Of a stretch of 64,000 nt of DNA, positions 24,749 through 33,729 are shown piece after piece. The stretch's first letter is position 1. Each line of letters begins with the position of its first letter. Made by a program: the position numbers and the translations under genes. The DNA is taken from contig CAVSCI010000003.1 of NCBI GenBank assembly GCA_963726365.1, positions 124,001 to 188,000 on the forward strand, given 5' to 3'. The notes below the pieces were generated by a model. The model worked only from the letters and a program-made list of their open reading frames with translations, did no database searches and was not told the DNA's origin. The DNA comes from JAABQG01 sp963726365 (GTDB lineage: Bacteria > Pseudomonadota > Gammaproteobacteria > Burkholderiales > Burkholderiaceae_C).

Positions 24749-27598
24749 TCAAGTTTCCAGTGTAGTCTCCGCCAGACTCGCCGCCATCGCCCTGCGCGCG
24801 GCATCGCGCAGTTCAAGCGCGTGCTGCCAGCCGGGCCCCGTGGGCGCGATCACCTCGCCCAGTGTCACCCGGACCGCGCCGCGCCGGGGCAGCCAGGCGC
24901 CGTCGCGCAGCAGTGAACGGGTGCCGTTCAACGTGAGCGGCAGCAGGGGCGTTCCGGTTTCGGCGGCAATCACGAAGGCGCCAAGCTTGAACGCCTGCAA
25001 GCCGCCAGAACGCTGGAAGGTGCCTTCCGGGAAGAACACAAAGGATTCGCCTGCACGCACCTGCGCCTCGAGCGCCCGGGTGTCCTCGATGCCCTGCGCA
25101 GCGTCGAATCGCTCGACAAAGGCAATGCCCATGCGCCGCAGCGCCCGGCCGATCAATGGCGCGTCGGCAAGTTCACGCTTGGCGGCGAAGGAAAACCTCG
25201 CCGGAAGCACCGCGCCCAGCAGGATCGAATCCACATAGCTGGCGTGGTTGGCGACGACGATGCACGGTCCGCTGGCCGGCAGGCGCTCCAGGCCCTGCAC
25301 TTGCAGCGGCAGGCCGATCAAGCGGATCGCAACCCGTGTCAGCGCCCGGGTCGTGCGCCTGCGCCGGGGCGCATCGGGCAACAGCATCACCGCGCACCAC
25401 GCCGCGGCGCCCAGCGTCACGAGCACCGCCCAGGCCCACAGGCCCCAGGTCCGGCGACCGGCTTCACGCAGCGCACGACGCGTGCGTGCCGCCGCGGCGC
25501 TGGCGGCCAGCGCGAGCCATTGCTGCCAGGGCGCGCGCTGCGTCTCGCCCAGCCGACCCTGCTCGTAGAGCGCGCGGCAGGCGGCGCGGCGGGTCTTGCC
25601 GCTGGAAGTCTTCAGCACCGAGCGCGGCGGCGCCAGCACCACGTCGTCGGCGGGGGCGCCCAGCAGCGTGGACGACAGCGCGGTGATGGCCTGGACCAGT
25701 TGCTGGCGCTGGGCGGGCTCCTGGACTCGGGTCTCCGCCAGCACCACCAGACGCTCGGTGCCGCTGCGCGGGTCGCTGGCCGCGAACACCGCGACGCCAC
25801 CCTTGCGGACGCCGGCGAGTTCGGCCACGGCGGTTTCGAGTTCCTGCGGGTGGATGTTGACGCCGCCGCGGATGATGATGTCCTTCTCGCGCCCGGTCAG
25901 GAACAGCTCGCCGCCCGCCATGTAACCCAGGTCGCCGGTGTTCAGCCAGTCGCCATCGAACAGGCGCTGGTTGGCGCCGGGGTTGTTCAGGTAACCCTGC
26001 GTGCTGGACGGGCCGCGGAATTGCACGCGCCCTTGCTCGCGTTCGGGCAGTTCGCGAGCGTCGGCGCCGACCACGCGAAGCTCGTGGCCGGGCAAGGGCA
26101 GGCCGCAGGTGACGATGCGCAGGGGCAGCGCATCGTCAGGGCGCGCCGGCGCCGCGATGCCATCGCGCGCCAGCGCGACCCGATCCACCGCGTCGATCAG
26201 CGGACCGCGACCGATTGGCGGAAATGCCAGTCCGACCGAGCTCTCCGCCAGCCCGTACACCGGTGTCAACGCCTCGCGCCTGAGGCCGCAGCGCGCGAAC
26301 CGCGAAGCGAAGCGCTCCAGCGTGTCGGGGCTCACCGGCTCGGCGCCATTGAACGCCAGTCGCCAGCATGACAGGTCCAGCCCGGCGAGTTCGGCGTCGG
26401 AGAGCTTGGCCACGCACAGGTCGTAGGCGAAGTTGGGCGCCGCCGAGACCGTGCCGCGGTGCTGGTGGATCGCCTCCAGCCAGCGCGCGGGCCGCGCGAG
26501 AAACGCCAGTGGCGACATCAGCACCACGTGAAAACCCAGGTAGAGGCCACCCAGGCACGCGCCGATCAGGCCCATGTCGTGGTACAGCGGCAGCCACGAG
26601 ACGAAAGTGTCGGCGCTGCTCACCTGCGATGCCCGCCACATCGCGCGCAGGTTGGCCAGCAGGTTGGCGTGGGTCAGGATCACGCCCTTGGGGTCGCCGG
26701 TGCTGCCCGAGGTGTATTGCAGGAACGCGACGTCGGACGCGGCAAGGGTGGGCTGCACCCAGGCGGCATCGGCTCGTGACAGGTCGGACACCGTGTTGAC
26801 CGTCTTCAGGTCCTCGGCCTGCGCCCGCAGCAGGTGGGCCAGCGGCTTGGCGCGCTCGACCGTCACCAGCACCCGCGCCTGCGCATTGCGCAGGATGCCG
26901 GCGATGCGCTTGAGGTGGTCTTCGAGTTGCGAGGGCCGCGCCGGCGGGTACAGCGGCACCGGCACGCAGCCCGCGACCAGCGCGCCGAAGAAGGCGGCGA
27001 AGAACTCGCGCCCGGTGGGCAGCATGATCGCCACCTTGTCGCCATGGACCAGCCCGAGCGCGCGCAAACCGGCGGCCAGCGCCACGGCATCCTGGTGCAG
27101 GTCGGCGAAGCGCAGATCGACGCACTGGCCGCCTTCGTCGTACAGCGTAATCAGCACGCGCTGCGGGTGGCGCTGCAGGTGCCACTCGAAGACATCCACC
27201 AGCGTCTGCACGGCGTCCGGCGGATAGGCGTCATCGACGCCCTCCTGCGGCGTGCCCGCCGCCGTGGCGGGCGTGGTGACAGGACCCGTCCGTTCAGCCA
27301 CACGATCGACGCGGCGCGTGACGAAGCGCAGCAGGTCGCGCGGTGTCTCCGCCTCGGTGAGCGCGGCTTCACTCAGCGACAGGCCGAGATCACGGTCAAT
27401 GCGGGCGACCAGTTCGACGCGTCCGAGGCTGTCCAGGCCGAAGTCGCGCTCAAGCGAGTGGTCCAGGCCCAGCGCGCTCCCGAGCTTGGCCTGGGGCCGC
27501 AGTTCGTCGGACAGCTCGCGCACCGTCGCCAGCAAGCGCAGGGCCAGCGCTTCGAGGTCCTGCGCGGGGGGCGCGTCCATGGGTTCCACGGCGGGCAA
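24749..27598 (-). CDS. Three-domain protein: acyl carrier protein, acyl-AMP ligase (FAAL-like), PlsC acyltransferase
   Basis: 949 residues. An acyl carrier domain (about 10-95) carries the phosphopantetheine site DFGLDSLGRVEL (Ser 57). An adenylate-forming domain (about 130-690) follows, with YTSGSTGDPKG near 296, YGLAESSVG, GEL FLTGREKDIII and KTSSGKTRR, resembling fatty acyl-AMP ligases. A hydrophobic stretch near 717-740 precedes a lysophosphatidate acyltransferase domain with NHASYVDS (about 784) and FPEGTFQR (about 856). The likely logic is that a fatty acid is adenylated, loaded on the fused carrier and transferred to a lysophospholipid at the membrane. It lies upstream of the transporter frame on the same strand (33 bp). 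Alternative start Met at 27580. Confidence 0.88.
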   Translation of the reverse strand: MPAVEPMDAPPAQDLEALALRLLATVRELSDELRPQAKLGSALGLDHSLERDFGLDSLGRVELVARIDRDLGLSLSEAALTEAETPRDLLRFVTRRVDRVAERTGPVTTPATAAGTPQEGVDDAYPPDAVQTLVDVFEWHLQRHPQRVLITLYDEGGQCVDLRFADLHQDAVALAAGLRALGLVHGDKVAIMLPTGREFFAAFFGALVAGCVPVPLYPPARPSQLEDHLKRIAGILRNAQARVLVTVERAKPLAHLLRAQAEDLKTVNTVSDLSRADAAWVQPTLAASDVAFLQYTSGSTGDPKGVILTHANLLANLRAMWRASQVSSADTFVSWLPLYHDMGLIGACLGGLYLGFHVVLMSPLAFLARPARWLEAIHQHRGTVSAAPNFAYDLCVAKLSDAELAGLDLSCWRLAFNGAEPVSPDTLERFASRFARCGLRREALTPVYGLAESSVGLAFPPIGRGPLIDAVDRVALARDGIAAPARPDDALPLRIVTCGLPLPGHELRVVGADARELPEREQGRVQFRGPSSTQGYLNNPGANQRLFDGDWLNTGDLGYMAGGELFLTGREKDIIIRGGVNIHPQELETAVAELAGVRKGGVAVFAASDPRSGTERLVVLAETRVQEPAQRQQLVQAITALSSTLLGAPADDVVLAPPRSVLKTSSGKTRRAACRALYEQGRLGETQRAPWQQWLALAASAAAARTRRALREAGRRTWGLWAWAVLVTLGAAAWCAVMLLPDAPRRRRTTRALTRVAIRLIGLPLQVQGLERLPASGPCIVVANHASYVDSILLGAVLPARFSFAAKRELADAPLIGRALRRMGIAFVERFDAAQGIEDTRALEAQVRAGESFVFFPEGTFQRSGGLQAFKLGAFVIAAETGTPLLPLTLNGTRSLLRDGAWLPRRGAVRVTLGEVIAPTGPGWQHALELRDAARRAMAASLAETTLET

Positions 27599-27604
27599 CC
27601 CGCG

Positions 27605-27691
27605 TCAGCGAATCAACAACACGGGCACCTTGCACTGCGCCAGCAATTTCCTGGTGCAAGGACTTCCATCGACAGCGAGAAGGATTTTCAT
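27605..27691 (-). pseudogene. Universal stress protein (UspA) remnant, 28 codons
   Basis: The frame starts with the UspA opening MKILLAVDGSPCTRKLLAQ and ends with the UspA closing strand CKVPVLLIR followed by a stop. About 100 internal residues are missing. A good ribosome-binding site (AAGGAG) sits in front of the start, so an in-frame internal deletion left a translatable micro-frame. It lies 7 bp downstream of the ACP/ligase start, in the same direction. Confidence 0.7.
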
Positions 27692-27893
27692 TCCGGGCTC
27701 CTTGATTTTGAGAATCAGTGTAATGCTGCACTGCGATAGGGCAAGCATTGGTCCGGGCGCTGCGTGGATTTGCGCTCTGGTCATGCCTCACCGCCTCTGT
27801 GGGCTGGAGCATTGCCCGGCGGCAACACGACGGCCCAATTGCAGCGAGCCCCGGTGGGCCAACACGATCCGCGCGAAGCCGTTGGCGTGCCGA

Positions 27894-28772
27894 TCAGCTG
27901 GCGGGCGCGCCGAGCGCGTAGAAATCGCGGATCAGGTCCCAGGCCACCTGCGGGTCGTCCACGTACTGGAACAGGTTCAGGTCTTCGGGCGAGATCGCGC
28001 CTTCCTCGATCAGCACGTCCAGGTTGATCAGGCGCTTCCAGTAGTCGGAGCCGAACAGGATGATCGGCACCGGCTTGGCTTTTTTCGTCTGCACCAGTGT
28101 GATCACCTCGAACAGCTCGTCCAGCGTGCCAAAGCCGCCGGGGAAGGCCACCAGCGCCTTGGCGCGCATCATGAAGTGCATCTTGCGCATGGCGAAGTAG
28201 TGGAACTTGAAGCTCAGGTTCGGCGACACATAGGGGTTGGCCGACTGCTCGTGCGGCAGCGCGATGTTCAGCGCCACGGACGGCGCGCCCACGTCATGCG
28301 CGCCGCGCGTGGCGGCCTCCATGATGCCGGGGCCGCCGCCGGTGCAGATGGTCAGGCGGTCCTGAATCGGCAGGCGCAGGCTGTCGGTGGACACCAGGCG
28401 GGCGAACTGGCGTGCCAGTTCATAGTGGCGGGAGTTGCGCAAGCCGCGCTGGGCCTTGGCAATTGCGTCGGCGTCGCCGCTGGCCAGGGCAAGGCTCATC
28501 GCGGCCTCGGCGTCTTCCGGTGCCGGGAAGCGCGCGCTGCCGAACACGACGATGGTGTTCTCGACGCCGGCGGCGGTCTGGTCCAGGTCGGGCTTGAGCA
28601 TCTCGAGCTGGATGCGCAGGCCGCGGGTTTCGCGGCGCAGCAGGAATTCCGGGTCGGCAAAGGCCAGCCGGTAGGCGCCGGGCTCGAGCGCTTCGCCTTT
28701 TGCGGCGTGCGCCTGCAGTTGCGCCCAGGCGTCGGCCACATGGCTGAACTTGATGTCTTGTGTGGTTTCCAT
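27894..28772 (-). CDS. LOG-family protein (TIGR00730; nucleoside-5'-monophosphate phosphoribohydrolase type)
   Basis: 292 residues. The family signature is GGGPGIMEAA near residue 144 and PGGFGTLDELFE near 210, which form the nucleotide-binding and catalytic (Arg/Glu) site. LOG proteins split the base from cytokinin ribotides or AMP. This is the long form with about 90 extra N-terminal residues, common in Proteobacteria, whose physiological substrate is not settled. The start at 28772 was chosen because it yields METTQDIKF; the frame is open further upstream without family sequence. It lies downstream of efp but behind a terminator. Confidence 0.88.
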   Translation of the reverse strand: METTQDIKFSHVADAWAQLQAHAAKGEALEPGAYRLAFADPEFLLRRETRGLRIQLEMLKPDLDQTAAGVENTIVVFGSARFPAPEDAEAAMSLALASGDADAIAKAQRGLRNSRHYELARQFARLVSTDSLRLPIQDRLTICTGGGPGIMEAATRGAHDVGAPSVALNIALPHEQSANPYVSPNLSFKFHYFAMRKMHFMMRAKALVAFPGGFGTLDELFEVITLVQTKKAKPVPIILFGSDYWKRLINLDVLIEEGAISPEDLNLFQYVDDPQVAWDLIRDFYALGAPAS

Positions 28773-28837
28773 GCGTTCTCCGGATGTTGGGGGGTGGCGC
28801 GAGTGGCGCGAGCGGGATTTGAAAGACTGCCGCCACA

Positions 28838-28866
28838 AGAAAAAGGCCCCTTGCGGAGCCCTTTGG
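28838..28866 (-). terminator. Rho-independent terminator after efp
   Basis: On the minus strand AAAGGGCTCC pairs with GGGGCCTTT across a GCAA loop and runs into a T tract. It lies 20 bp after the efp stop. Confidence 0.75.
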
Positions 28867-28884
28867 ATAGCGGGACAGGCCTGA

Positions 28885-29439
28885 TCAGACGCGCTTGCGG
28901 TACTCGCCGGTGCGGGTGTCGATCTCGATCTTGTCGCCCTGCGCCACGAACAGCGGCACCGGCACTTCGAAGCCGGTGGCGATCTTGGCGGGCTTGAGCA
29001 CCTTGCCGGAGGTGTCGCCCTTGACGGCGGGCTCGGTCCAGGTGATCTCGCGCTCGACGCTGGTGGGCAGTTCGACCGAAATGGCCTTGCCGTCGTAGAA
29101 CACCACTTCGACGGCCATGCCGTCTTCGAGGTAGTTCAGCGCGTCGCCCATGTTCTCGGCTTCGACTTCGTACTGGTTGTAGTCGGCGTCCATGCAGACG
29201 TACATCGGGTCGGCGAAGTAGGAGTAGGTGCAGTCCTTCTTGTCCAGGATGATCTGGTCCACCTTGTCGTCGGCCTTGAAGACCTGCTCGGTGTTGAAGT
29301 TGGCGATCAGGCTCTTGAGCTTCATGCGCACGGTGGCGGAGTTGCGGCCACCGCGGCTGTATTCGGTCTTGAGCACGACCATCGGGTCCTTGCCGTGCAT
29401 GATCACGTTGCCGGCGCGGATTTCTTGAGCGACTTTCAT
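28885..29439 (-). CDS. efp: Translation elongation factor P
   Basis: 184 residues, standard length, with the three-barrel EF-P fold. It relieves ribosome stalling at polyproline. The modification loop is SRGGRNSA with arginine at position 32, the form activated by rhamnosylation rather than by beta-lysylation (Lys34). The modifying enzyme EarP is encoded 112 bp upstream on the same strand. The start at 29439 gives MKVAQEIRAG, the usual opening. A terminator follows. Confidence 0.97.
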   Translation of the reverse strand: MKVAQEIRAGNVIMHGKDPMVVLKTEYSRGGRNSATVRMKLKSLIANFNTEQVFKADDKVDQIILDKKDCTYSYFADPMYVCMDADYNQYEVEAENMGDALNYLEDGMAVEVVFYDGKAISVELPTSVEREITWTEPAVKGDTSGKVLKPAKIATGFEVPVPLFVAQGDKIEIDTRTGEYRKRV

Positions 29440-29550
29440 AATGTTTCCAGAGGTAGGGGGCCGCTGAACAGGTAGGGATCTACAGGTTGGACGCGGCGGG
29501 GGCGGCAGGTGTCGGGGCCAGCCCGGCAAGATTCCGCAAAGCCTCGAATT

Positions 29551-30717
29551 TTAACGTTTTTTTGCCACAAAGCGCAGCAACTGCGCCAGCAGGTCGTCCT
29601 GCGCCAGTAACCGGGCCCTGGCCGCCAGCGCGCAGGCCTGCCAGACGGGCAAGTCCGGCGAGGGCAATTCGGCCAGTTCGGTGTGCGTGTCGGTGCCGTT
29701 CCAGGCCCGGTGAAACTGCCGCAGTGAATCCGGCGCCTGTAGCCAGTCGAGAAAGGCTTCGAGCTTGGCGGCATGTGCGCCGTCGTCCTGCGGGTAGATG
29801 TGCCAGATGAAGGGCCGAGCGGCCCAGAGCGCGCGCACCAGCGAATCCTCTCCGCGCACGAAGTTCAGGTCGCAGGCCCACAGCAGGGGGTCGTAGTCGA
29901 CCTGGGTCAGCGCGGGGAGGTATGAAATCAATAGCGAACCATGACCCTGCGACGCTGGAGTCGTGCCAATTTGACGCTCAAACCAGGCCTTGACGGCCGT
30001 TGTGGCCCGTCCATGGGTGACCAGCAGGCGTGTGGGGCGCGGGTCGGCCTGCAAGCGGGTCAGCCAGGCCCCCAGCGCGGCAGGCTCGTAGCAGAACAGC
30101 GAGACCAGCCGCTCGCCATTCCACCCGATGCCCTGGCGGGCCAGCCAGGCGGCCCGCTGGAACGCCGCCTGCCGTGCCATCAGGTCGGGCTCGCGGAGCA
30201 GGCCGCCGGTGCGCAGCGTGAAGCCGGGGTAGAAGAAATGCTTTGTCAGCCCCTGGCCGGGGCCGTGCGTCACCAGGGAGGGCAGGCCGTGGTTTCGTTC
30301 GACATACGACTCGGCCGACAGGTACTCCAGATTGATCCAGACCGGGTTTCCTGATTCATTTTGGCCACTTCCCAGCGTCGAATGGCGCTGTGTCGCTATG
30401 AATTCAGGCGCGATTTCGCAGCCGAAGGCCTCGATCCACACATCCGCCATGGGCAGGCTTTCAAGGCGGTCAGGCGGCATGCCGGCTTCAAAGGGTCGCG
30501 TCCAGGGCAGCACCTGGATGCCGGGAAACCGGCCTTCCACGGCGCCCGGCGCCATCCAGGCCAGGGCGGATGCGTCGTCGACCCACAGGCGCACGCTGTG
30601 GCCGAGCGTTGCGAGTTGCGCGGCGAGCCGCCAGCACACGCCCAGGTCGCCGTGGTTATCGATCACCTCGCAAAAGATGTCCCACAGCAAGGTGGGGTGG
30701 GGCGGCGGCGCGGTCAT
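29551..30717 (-). CDS. earP: EF-P arginine rhamnosyltransferase EarP (DUF2331)
   Basis: 388 residues. The N-terminal motif WDIFCEVIDNHGDLGVCWRLA is diagnostic for EarP. The C-terminal dTDP-rhamnose site includes NFVRGEDSLVRALWAARPF. EarP transfers rhamnose from dTDP-beta-L-rhamnose to Arg32 of EF-P, and the downstream efp gene has exactly that arginine. Two copies of the dispersed repeat lie inside this gene in opposite orientations (29921 and 30355) and are read through. One falls around GQNESGNPV, the other around GTTPASQGHGS, both plausible surface loops. The start at 30717 gives MTAPPPHPTLLWD. Confidence 0.95.
   Translation of the reverse strand: MTAPPPHPTLLWDIFCEVIDNHGDLGVCWRLAAQLATLGHSVRLWVDDASALAWMAPGAVEGRFPGIQVLPWTRPFEAGMPPDRLESLPMADVWIEAFGCEIAPEFIATQRHSTLGSGQNESGNPVWINLEYLSAESYVERNHGLPSLVTHGPGQGLTKHFFYPGFTLRTGGLLREPDLMARQAAFQRAAWLARQGIGWNGERLVSLFCYEPAALGAWLTRLQADPRPTRLLVTHGRATTAVKAWFERQIGTTPASQGHGSLLISYLPALTQVDYDPLLWACDLNFVRGEDSLVRALWAARPFIWHIYPQDDGAHAAKLEAFLDWLQAPDSLRQFHRAWNGTDTHTELAELPSPDLPVWQACALAARARLLAQDDLLAQLLRFVAKKR
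29921..29974 (-). repeat. Dispersed small repeat, copy 4 (inside earP)
   Basis: In minus orientation: TTGGCACGACTCCAGCGTCG, then GGGTCATGGTTCGCTATTGATTTCATA. It matches the core and right arm of the other copies and is read in frame within earP. Confidence 0.5.
30355..30406 (+). repeat. Dispersed small repeat, copy 5 (inside earP)
   Basis: Plus orientation: TTGGCCACTTCCCAGCGTCG then AATGGCGCTGTGTCGCTATGAATTC. It is inverted relative to copy 4, about 380 bp away, also within the earP coding sequence. Confidence 0.55.
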
Positions 30718-30806
30718 GGGCGGGATTGTCCCACCGGCTGGCGCATGGGCACGGAACGGGATGCCTGGCAATGAAGCGTCAGCAGGGGATTTGCAAAGTC
30801 GATAAA

Positions 30807-30822
30807 CTGTATGAAAACACAG
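30807..30822. promoter_or_regulatory. LexA (SOS) box
   Basis: CTGT-N8-ACAG (CTGTATGAAAACACAG), extended symmetrically to AACTGT...ACAGTT, is the proteobacterial LexA operator. It lies 13 bp before the radical SAM start, where binding would block transcription. It also covers the ATG at 30811, which argues that translation starts at 30835. Confidence 0.75.
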
Positions 30823-30834
30823 TTATTTGCCACC

Positions 30835-31923
30835 ATGTCCGAATTCGTTCTGCCCGTCAGCGCCATCAAGGGCAGGGGTGCGGCCACGCGCCTGGCGCAT
30901 CGTTTTGCCAGCGATGCGCGCGAGGCCTTCGATGACGGCTGGCAGACGCTGGACGATACGGTGGCTGGGGCCGCGGCAGCCCTGCCGACGCAGGTCCTCT
31001 TCGAGGACGTGAAATCCGTCATCACCCGCAACGACTCGCCCGACATACAGTTCGACCTGTCCATCAACCCGTACCGGGGCTGCGAGCACGGCTGCAGCTA
31101 CTGTTATGCGCGCCCCACGCACAGCTACCTGAACCTCTCGCCCGGGCTGGATTTCGAGACGAAGATCATCGCCAAACGCAACATCGCCGCGGTGCTGCAG
31201 CGCGAACTGGGCGCGCGGCGCTATGTGCCCAGCCTGCTCAACATCGGCTCGGCGACCGACTGCTACCAGCCGGTGGAGCGCGAACTGCGGCTCACCCGTT
31301 CGGTGATCGAGGTCTTGCAGGAAGCCCGCCATCCGTTCTCGTTAATCACCAAGGGCAGCGGCGTTGAGCGCGACATGGACCTGATCGCCCCCATGGCCGC
31401 GCAAGGGCTGGCGGCCGTCTACGTGACCCTCACCACGCTGGATGCGAAGCTCGCGCGCCAGATGGAGCCGCGCGCCGCCGCGCCCCACCGGCGCCTGCGC
31501 ACCATCGAGGCGCTTGCAAAGGCGGGCGTGCCGGTGGGCGTGAGCGTGGCGCCGCAGATCCCGTTCATCAACACCGACATGGAGCAGGTGTTGGAGGCCG
31601 CCTGGGAAGCCGGCGCGCGCCGCGCCTTCTACACCGTGCTGCGCCTGCCCTGGGAGGTGGCCCCGCTGTTCCGCCAGTGGCTGGCGCTGCACTACCCCGA
31701 CCGCGCGCGGCGTGTGCTGGCGCGGGTGCAGGAGATGCGCGGCGGGCAGACCTACGACGCCGACTTCGCCACCCGCATGAAGGGCCACGGCGTCTGGGCC
31801 GATCTGCTGCACCAGCGCTTCGAGAAAACCTGCGCGCGCCTGGGCTATTGCGCGCAGCGGGCGGAGCTGGACATGAGCCAGTTCCGGCCGGCGGGCGTGG
31901 TGGGGCAGGGACGACTGTTCTGA
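30835..31923 (+). CDS. PA0069-family radical SAM protein (spore photoproduct lyase-like)
   Basis: 362 residues. The radical SAM cluster motif is CEHGCSYC (Cys 83, 87, 90) in YRGCEHGCSYCYARPTHSY. The family is related to spore photoproduct lyase, hence to DNA repair, though the substrate is unproven. The LexA box directly upstream supports SOS induction; PA0069 of Pseudomonas aeruginosa is reported as a LexA-regulated gene. The start at 30835 was preferred over 30811 because the latter lies in the operator. It is divergent from earP. Confidence 0.92.
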   Translation: MSEFVLPVSAIKGRGAATRLAHRFASDAREAFDDGWQTLDDTVAGAAAALPTQVLFEDVKSVITRNDSPDIQFDLSINPYRGCEHGCSYCYARPTHSYLNLSPGLDFETKIIAKRNIAAVLQRELGARRYVPSLLNIGSATDCYQPVERELRLTRSVIEVLQEARHPFSLITKGSGVERDMDLIAPMAAQGLAAVYVTLTTLDAKLARQMEPRAAAPHRRLRTIEALAKAGVPVGVSVAPQIPFINTDMEQVLEAAWEAGARRAFYTVLRLPWEVAPLFRQWLALHYPDRARRVLARVQEMRGGQTYDADFATRMKGHGVWADLLHQRFEKTCARLGYCAQRAELDMSQFRPAGVVGQGRLF

Positions 31924-31948
31924 GGACGCCTGCGCCAACGGCCTGACA

Positions 31949-33662
31949 ATGGCGCCATCGACAACCCGCAGAACGGATGCCAACGTGGCTCTTTCCGATA
32001 TCCAGATTGCCCAGGCGGCAACGCTCAAGCCCATCTTGCCCATGGCGCAGGAGCGTCTCGGGATTCCGGCGTCCGCGCTGGAGCCTTACGGGCACTACAA
32101 GGCCAAGATCGACCTCGCCTGGCTGGACCAGCAAGGCGGGCCCAGCGGCAAGCTGGTTCTGGTGACGGCGATCAGCCCGACGCCAGCCGGCGAGGGCAAG
32201 ACCACCACCGTGGTGGGCCTGGGCGATGCGCTGAACCGCATCGGCAAGCGCTGCGTGATCGCGCTGCGCGAACCCTCGCTCGGGCCGGTGTTCGGCATGA
32301 AGGGCGGGGCCGCCGGCGGTGGCCATGCGCAGGTGGTGCCGATGGAAGACATCAACCTGCACTTCACGGGCGATTTCAACGCGATCGCGCTCGCGCACAA
32401 CCTGCTGGCGGCGCTGATCGACAACCACATCCACCATGGCAATGCCTTGAACTTCGACCTGCGCCGCATCGTGTGGCGCCGCGTCATGGACATGAACGAC
32501 CGCGCGTTGCGCTCCACCGTGATTTCACTGGGCGGCTCGGGCAACGGCTTTCCGCGCGAGGACGGTTTCGACATCGTCGTGGCCTCCGAAGTCATGGCGA
32601 TCTTCTGCCTGGCCACCTCGCGGCGCGACCTGAAGGAGCGGCTGGCCCGGATCATCGTCGGCTACACGCGCGATCTGAAGCCGATCCGCGCCAGCGATCT
32701 GCAGGCCCATGGTGCGATGGCGGCGCTGCTGAAAGACGCACTCAAACCAAACCTGGTGCAGACACTGGAGAACAACCCGGCCCTCATCCACGGCGGGCCG
32801 TTTGCCAATATCGCGCACGGCTGCAACTCCGTCATCGCAACCCAGGCGGCCCTGAGGCTGGGCGATTATGTGGTGACCGAGGCGGGCTTCGGCGCCGACC
32901 TGGGGGCCGAGAAGTTCATCGGCATCAAGTGCCGCAAGGCCGGGCTGCGGCCGGATGCCGTGGTGATCGTGGCGACGCTGCGCGCGCTCAAATACCACGG
33001 CGGCGTGGACCTGAAGGACCTCACGGTGCCCGACCCGGCCGCGGTGGAGAAGGGCCTGCCCAATCTGGAGCGGCACGTCGAGAACATCCGCCATCGCTAC
33101 GGCCTGCCCTGCGTGGTGGCGCTGAATCACTTCACGGCGGACACCGAGCCCGAGCTCGCGGTGCTGCGCCGTCACATGGAACGCCAGGGCGTGCCCGTGG
33201 TGGAGGCTCGGCATTGGGCCGAAGGGTCTGCGGGCGCCGAGGAACTGGCGCACGCGGTGGTCCGGCTGGCCGAGTCGGGCACGTCCGCCCTGAGATTCGT
33301 TTACGAAGACGACGACAGCCTGTGGAACAAGATGAAGGCGATTGCCACCCGGGTCTACGGGGCGTCCGACATCTCGGCCGACTCCAGGGTGCGGGCCCGG
33401 ATTGCCAGCTTGCAGCAAGAGGGTTACGGCCGCTACCCGGTGTGCGTGGCCAAGACGCAGTACTCGTTTTCGACCGACCCCAGGCTGCGAGGCGCACCCA
33501 GCGGGCCACATGGTGAACATTCGCGACGTCCGCCTGGCCGCGGGGGCTGAATTCGTGGTGATGATCTGCGGCGACATCCTGACCATGCCGGGCCTGCCCA
33601 AGGAGCCGGCCTCTGCGCGCATCGACATCGACGACGAGGGGCGGATTTCGGGCCTGTTTTAA
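31949..33662 (+). CDS. fhs: Formate-tetrahydrofolate ligase, frameshifted near the 3' end
   Basis: About 570 residues. It makes 10-formyl-THF from formate, THF and ATP in one-carbon metabolism. The P-loop-like motif TPAGEGKTTTVVGLGDAL is near residue 80, followed by EPSLGPVFGMKGGAAGGG and the family stretch LHFTGDFNAI. The last about 55 residues (GHMVNIRDVRLAAGAEFVV to LPKEPASARIDI) are in another frame. The break near 33490 is one extra G (AGCGGGCCAC for AGCGGCCAC). The start is ATG 31949; a GTG at 31985 would also fit the family start. Confidence 0.9.
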
Positions 33663-33729
33663 GCAACCGAAGACCCGCACCGTGGCGCCCGTCGCCGTTG
33701 GCGAGACCCTGCGTGGGCTGCTTGCTCCC

